Shown one piece after another: positions 60,596 through 64,000 of a stretch of DNA of 64,000 nt. The first letter of the stretch is position 1. Each line of letters starts with the position of its first letter. The stretch covers positions 137,694 through 201,693 of the forward strand of contig NZ_LT629842.1 in the NCBI RefSeq assembly GCF_900106785.1, given 5' to 3'. The DNA is from Prevotellamassilia timonensis. Lineage in GTDB: Bacteria; Bacteroidota; Bacteroidia; Bacteroidales; Bacteroidaceae. Position numbers and translations under genes: made by a program. Under the pieces are notes generated by a model. That model was not told the DNA's origin, made no database searches, and worked only from the letters and a program-made list of their open reading frames with translations.

Positions 60596-61528
60596 TTATT
60601 TCAACACGCAAGACAGCAGCCACCTGGTGAAGCGTTGCATGATGAGCCAACGGAATAAGGAATACTTGAATGTGTAATGATTGTTGGGAAAAGGGTACAG
60701 TTCGTGCGTGGCAAGGCGGGTTAACAAGGCATTGACAGACGTGGTGCCATGGGTGTGGCGCAGCGTGTTGTAAACCAGCTCCATGGCAAGGGTGGCCACA
60801 CGGCGCTCAAGTCCGTAATGCGCATCGGTGGAGTGGGGCAGGGCTTGCAGACGGTAAATGATCTGTTCGAAAGTACAGAGATTGTGCAAAGTGTCGGCCC
60901 TGTTGGTACGGGTGGTGATGGAGCCTTGACGCCGGCGGTAAAAATAAGGCGTGGCAGTGGCGTCGTAAATGCGCTGCGCCTTTATAAAAAGTTGGGTGGT
61001 AAATTCCACATCTTCGTGCACGATGCCAGGCGTGAAACGCAGTTTGCCTAACAAATTGCGTTTGAACATGTAGCCACAAGCAGCCGAACGCATGTTGCGA
61101 AGAGCCATGTAGCCGTTTCCGGTAAATGGGCCGTCGGGGGTGGTCCATGTAGTAGCCACCTCCTTGCGTGTCATGTGAAAGGCCAGCAGGTCGGCATCGT
61201 GTGCAAGGGCAAAGTCTATGGCCGCTTTGTAGCTGTGGGCAAACAGGAAGTCGTCGGCATCAACAAATTGCAGGTAGGTGCCGTGGGCGTGGGCGATGCC
61301 AGTGTTGCGTGCCGCCGACAGTCCTTGGTTGGGTTGGTGGAGGCAGGTGATGCGTTGGCGCCACGTTTCGGGCCATTGTGCTGTGATGTCGTGCGTGTTG
61401 CCGTCGTCCACCACAATCACTTCGTAGCTGCCGCCGGGCAACTGCATGTCGAAAAGGTGCTGCAAGCACTCGGCAAGCATCTTGTCGGGCACGTTATAGA
61501 CGGGTATGATGAATGTGATGTGGGGCAT
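60596..61528 (-). CDS. family 2 glycosyltransferase
   Basis: 310 residues of the GT-A fold: MPHITFIIPVYNVPDKMLAEC at the start, the nucleotide-sugar Asp in VIVDDGNTHD, GLSAARNTGIAHAHGTYLQF, and the metal-binding DADDF. The C-terminal half is less conserved (FTPGIVHEDVEFTTQLF has the ED pair often acting as base). It adds a sugar, probably to a surface glycan; the acceptor is unknown. No other glycan gene is adjacent. It follows the WYL regulator after an inverted repeat, so it is probably separate. Confidence 0.9.
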   Translation of the reverse strand: MPHITFIIPVYNVPDKMLAECLQHLFDMQLPGGSYEVIVVDDGNTHDITAQWPETWRQRITCLHQPNQGLSAARNTGIAHAHGTYLQFVDADDFLFAHSYKAAIDFALAHDADLLAFHMTRKEVATTWTTPDGPFTGNGYMALRNMRSAACGYMFKRNLLGKLRFTPGIVHEDVEFTTQLFIKAQRIYDATATPYFYRRRQGSITTRTNRADTLHNLCTFEQIIYRLQALPHSTDAHYGLERRVATLAMELVYNTLRHTHGTTSVNALLTRLATHELYPFPNNHYTFKYSLFRWLIMQRFTRWLLSCVLK

Positions 61529-61546
61529 GGGACTGGGGAGGGTATA

Positions 61547-61659
61547 TGTGCAAATGTGCAGATATGCAAATGTGCAGATGAAGAATGCTTTATGTAATCA
61601 AACGCAACAGGTTAAGGCGTCTGATTATCTGCACATCTGCATATCTGCACATTTGCACA
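61547..61659. terminator. 32-bp inverted repeat between WYL and GT2 genes
   Basis: The left arm (about 61548-61580) and right arm (about 61627-61659) are complementary with one mismatch, built on GTGCAAATGTGCAGATATGC. It can end the WYL transcript. The words GCACATTTGCA and GCAGATATGC repeat within each arm. Confidence 0.6.
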
Positions 61660-61683
61660 TTCGCGAGCATGCTCGCGCGTTAT

Positions 61684-62583
61684 TTATTTGCTTGCAATTT
61701 TGGCTATTCGGCGCTTCATGTAATCGGCAAACTCGGGCGAATCGACAATTTTGATGTCCTCGTAAAGGCCCAATACAAAGCGGCCGATGCCAAGATAGCT
61801 GCAAACTTCGGTGTCGAGGCGGTGGCAGCCGTTCTTGGTGGGCGAGAGTTGGCGCTGCGCGTCAGGGTACTCTTCAAGCAATACGTTGGTGGCAAGCTGT
61901 CCAAGTACCAACGACACTGGTATGCGCTGCTCGCCGGTAAAGCCGAACAGATCGTTGAAGAAAGGCGCATGGTCGCTCTTGTGCGACCACAGCAAATCGA
62001 GCATCTCGGTGCTGCCAATGCGGCTTATCTTAAAAGTCTTGTTCATGTTGGTGGTCAACTCAAAGCACCGCACCTCGTTGTTCTGGTTGATGAACATGTA
62101 AGGCTCGACAATGCGGTTGCTCACTTTGTTGCTTGACCCTGAACGATAGTCTTTCAACACCAAAATGCGCTCCTGGCGTATGGCTTGGAATATGGTGGTG
62201 ATGTTTTGCGCCACGTGGTTGTCAACACCATGGCGTGCCAATACTTCGGTGTCGTAGAGCTTGGCCAGTTTCTCGCGCAGGGCGCGAACTTGAAACGAGT
62301 TGTCGTAGACAGAATTAAGTACTTGGCTGATGGTGAGTGCTTCGTCCTCGGAGAACTGAATGTCGCTTGCGATGTCGCGGAAGAAGGGCGATAGCGGGTC
62401 GAGACGATAGCGTGACCCCTCCTTTTTGACAATGAAGCCCATGTTCTTGAAGGCATCAATATATCGGTAAATGGTGCGTCGGCTCATGCACAACTTTTGC
62501 CCCACCTCCTCAATCGTCATCGTGTAATTCTGTGTCAGCAACACCATGAGGCGCAGCTGACGGGCAAATTTTTCGAGTTCCAT
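61684..62583 (-). CDS. WYL-domain transcriptional regulator
   Basis: 299 residues. The N-terminal winged helix (MTIEEVGQKLCMSRRTIYRYIDAFKNMGF in essence, residues 20-55) is followed by a beta linker. The central to C-terminal WYL-like part is at about 135-225 (ILVLKDYRSGSSNKVSNRIVEPYMFI, RCFELTTNMNKTFKISRI). The usual W-Y-L triplet is not preserved as such; NEVRCFELT takes its place. A WCX-like end (PVSLVLGQLATNVLLEEYP) completes it. These proteins sense ligands or nucleic acids and often control DNA repair or defence. The target here is unknown, and it is not next to a defence system. Confidence 0.82.
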   Translation of the reverse strand: MELEKFARQLRLMVLLTQNYTMTIEEVGQKLCMSRRTIYRYIDAFKNMGFIVKKEGSRYRLDPLSPFFRDIASDIQFSEDEALTISQVLNSVYDNSFQVRALREKLAKLYDTEVLARHGVDNHVAQNITTIFQAIRQERILVLKDYRSGSSNKVSNRIVEPYMFINQNNEVRCFELTTNMNKTFKISRIGSTEMLDLLWSHKSDHAPFFNDLFGFTGEQRIPVSLVLGQLATNVLLEEYPDAQRQLSPTKNGCHRLDTEVCSYLGIGRFVLGLYEDIKIVDSPEFADYMKRRIAKIASK

Positions 62584-62752
62584 TTCTTTTTGTTGCTAAT
62601 CCTGATAATCGTATAATGCGGCGCGAATATACAAACTTTTTCGTACAATGGTCCGCTATTATAGAGTATTAGCACAAAAAAATGCTTTTATTGCCCAAAA
62701 CGAGGGCTGTGCTCAAAGGACGGCTCTAAAAAATCTGTTATTAGGGACCATA

Positions 62753-63715
62753 CTAAAGCGCCTCGAGCAGATGTTTGAGCACTACCGTGGCAGATATTTC
62801 GCGGTTGGCAGCCTCGGGTATGACGAGCGAGCGCGGCGACTCGATGACATCGTCTGTTACAATCATGTTGCGGCGCACGGGCAGGCAGTGCATGAACTGT
62901 GCGTTGTTGGTGACAGCCATGTGAGCCTCGTCTACCGTCCACGACATGTCCTTTGACAGAATTTTGCCGTAGTCGTCGGCGTTGGCCACACCCGGGCAAC
63001 TCCAGTTCTTGGCATATACAAAGTCAGCCCCTTTGAGAGCCTTGAGCTGGTCGTACTCCACATGTGCATCGCCCACAAACAAGGGGTCGAGCTCGTAGCC
63101 GTGGGGGTGTGTCACCACAAAGTCGACGTCGGCAGCGCGCATCCATTCGGCAAAACTGTTGGGTACGGCCTGTGGCAGGGCGCGGGGGTGGGGTGCCCAG
63201 GTGAGCACCACCTTGGGACGCTTGGTCTCCTTGTGTTCCTCGATGGTGATGAGGTCGGCAAAGGCTTGCAGCGGGTGGGCAGTGGCACTCTCCATTGAGA
63301 ATACCGGGCGGCCGCTGTATTTGATAAACTGCGACAGAATGTTTTCGGCATAGTCGGCCTGACGGTTGGTCAAACCGGCAAAGGTGCGCACACCAATGAT
63401 GTCGCAGAATGATGCCATGACGGGGATAGCCTCGAGCAGATGTTCGCTTTTGTCGCCGTCCATCACCACACCGCGCTCTGTCTCAAGTTTCCATGCGCCC
63501 TGGTTAACATCGAGCACCATGACGTCGAGTCCCAAGTTGCGGGCGGCTTTCTGGGTAGAAAGACGTGTGCGGAGCGAGTTGTTGAAAAAGATGAGCAAAG
63601 CCGTTTTGTGGTGGCCAAGATGTTCGTATTTGTAGCGGTCGGCCTTTATTTCGGCCGCTTCGGCCAACGCGAGGTCAAGCGGACCGAGGTCGTTAACGTG
63701 CAAGAAAGTCTTCAT
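62753..63715 (-). CDS. N-succinylornithine carbamoyltransferase (argF' type)
   Basis: 320 residues from MKTFLHVNDLGP, ATG 63715. The carbamoyl-phosphate motif FFNNSLRTRLSTQKA is near 43-57 and HCLPVRRNMIVTDDVIESP near the C-terminus. The family takes acylated ornithine: Xanthomonas enzymes with Glu at the specificity site use N-acetylornithine, and the Bacteroides fragilis enzyme with Pro at residue 90 uses N-succinylornithine. Residue 90 here is Ser (GDKSEH), which in swap experiments I recall also gives succinyl specificity. It works in arginine synthesis. Other arg genes are not beside it. A TACATTTG box lies at 63783-63790. Confidence 0.93.
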   Translation of the reverse strand: MKTFLHVNDLGPLDLALAEAAEIKADRYKYEHLGHHKTALLIFFNNSLRTRLSTQKAARNLGLDVMVLDVNQGAWKLETERGVVMDGDKSEHLLEAIPVMASFCDIIGVRTFAGLTNRQADYAENILSQFIKYSGRPVFSMESATAHPLQAFADLITIEEHKETKRPKVVLTWAPHPRALPQAVPNSFAEWMRAADVDFVVTHPHGYELDPLFVGDAHVEYDQLKALKGADFVYAKNWSCPGVANADDYGKILSKDMSWTVDEAHMAVTNNAQFMHCLPVRRNMIVTDDVIESPRSLVIPEAANREISATVVLKHLLEAL

Positions 63716-63830
63716 AAGTATTAATGTTGTATATTGTGCTGCGGAACGCATTGTTGCGCACCGCACATATTGTGTTTGTGGGCAAATGTAACACTAAATT
63801 CTGTATACTTTGATGCATATTCACTAAATG

Positions 63831-63862
63831 TTTGGCTGTGGTTGCAAAAAGTAGTACTTTTG
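63831..63862 (+). promoter_or_regulatory. promoter of the right-edge gene
   Basis: TTTG (63831-63834), 20 nt, TACTTTTG (63855-63862). Points right, toward the start codon at 63987. Decamers (AGTTGACAAGTTGAAAAGTT) lie in the leader, 63890-63935. Confidence 0.6.
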
Positions 63863-63986
63863 CTAATATAACGCGTTGGCGGAATTAGTAAACAAGTTGA
63901 ATAGTTGACAAGTTGAAAAGTTGACGGGTTGACTCATCAACTAATTACACCAGCGTATGATCATATCCCTCATAATATCGACAGAA

Positions 63987-64000
63987 ATGAAAAAGACACT
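63987..64000 (+). CDS. start of a gene cut by the window edge
   Basis: ATG at 63987 followed by AAA AAG ACA CT, reading Met-Lys-Lys-Thr, the usual beginning of an exported protein. The promoter and leader upstream support a real start. Nothing more can be said from four codons. Confidence 0.45.

Noticed and set aside
1-64000. tRNA or rRNA genes
   Set aside because: No acceptor CCA-type cloverleaf or rRNA stretch was recognised in the gaps by eye; a tRNAscan run could still change this.

Overview
The window reads as Bacteroidales chromosome, most like Prevotellaceae or Muribaculaceae; the sequence alone does not settle genus or species. The reasons are promoters of the Bacteroidetes type (TTTG, about 19 nt, TAnnTTTG), gldH next to ricT and holB, a lipoprotein TamA-like barrel with a TamB partner, a DPP7-type S46 peptidase, a succinylornithine-type carbamoyltransferase, and EtfBA with an acyl-CoA dehydrogenase. 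No rRNA, tRNA, CRISPR array, transposase, integrase or phage gene was found. About 42 protein genes are called, most on the minus strand.

Layout. 0-9 kb is housekeeping: a TPR protein cut by the window edge, malic enzyme, a four-helix-bundle protein, alaS, rplU-rpmA, a GNAT enzyme and a sugar-type nucleotidyltransferase. 9.6-20.4 kb has a degenerate GH127-like secreted protein, an outer-membrane protein with an SF1 helicase, DPP7, a TetR regulator and a secreted LRR-transglutaminase protein. 20.5-25 kb has the etfB-etfA-acyl-CoA dehydrogenase operon and rplS. 25.3-34.2 kb has an AlbA_2 ATPase-type regulator and a tightly coupled tamB-tamA pair. 35.9-41.8 kb has a small barrel protein, aroC, slyD, dnaX and a MarC protein with a structured leader. 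42.3-49.7 kb has a DedA-DUF3316-S41 operon, a holB-ricT-gldH run and a YqiA-like esterase. 50.2-56.9 kb has a fucosidase-laminarinase pair and mtnN-luxS. 57.7-63.7 kb has a pseudouridine synthase, fabG, a second TetR regulator, a GT2 glycosyltransferase, a WYL regulator and the argF-like carbamoyltransferase. A plus-strand gene starts at the right edge.

The most unusual content is between the genes. At least five families of non-coding repeats fill almost every gap over 300 bp: (1) a REP/BIME-like element with GC-rich hairpins around CGACGCG in about ten loci; (2) an element of about 330 bp whose ends read AAGTTTCGGATTTAGCAAG, in three copies; (3) a 480-bp element in two inverted copies 20 kb apart (14.4 and 35.0 kb), with a perfectly conserved 49-nt hairpin core and six copies of the word GTGTAAGATG, plus a possible diverged relative at 57 kb; (4) elements ending in CTGTCCGGTAAAAC; (5) short tandem decamers upstream of genes. 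None contains a convincing gene. They look like non-autonomous mobile or structured-RNA elements and are the best candidates here for something undescribed.
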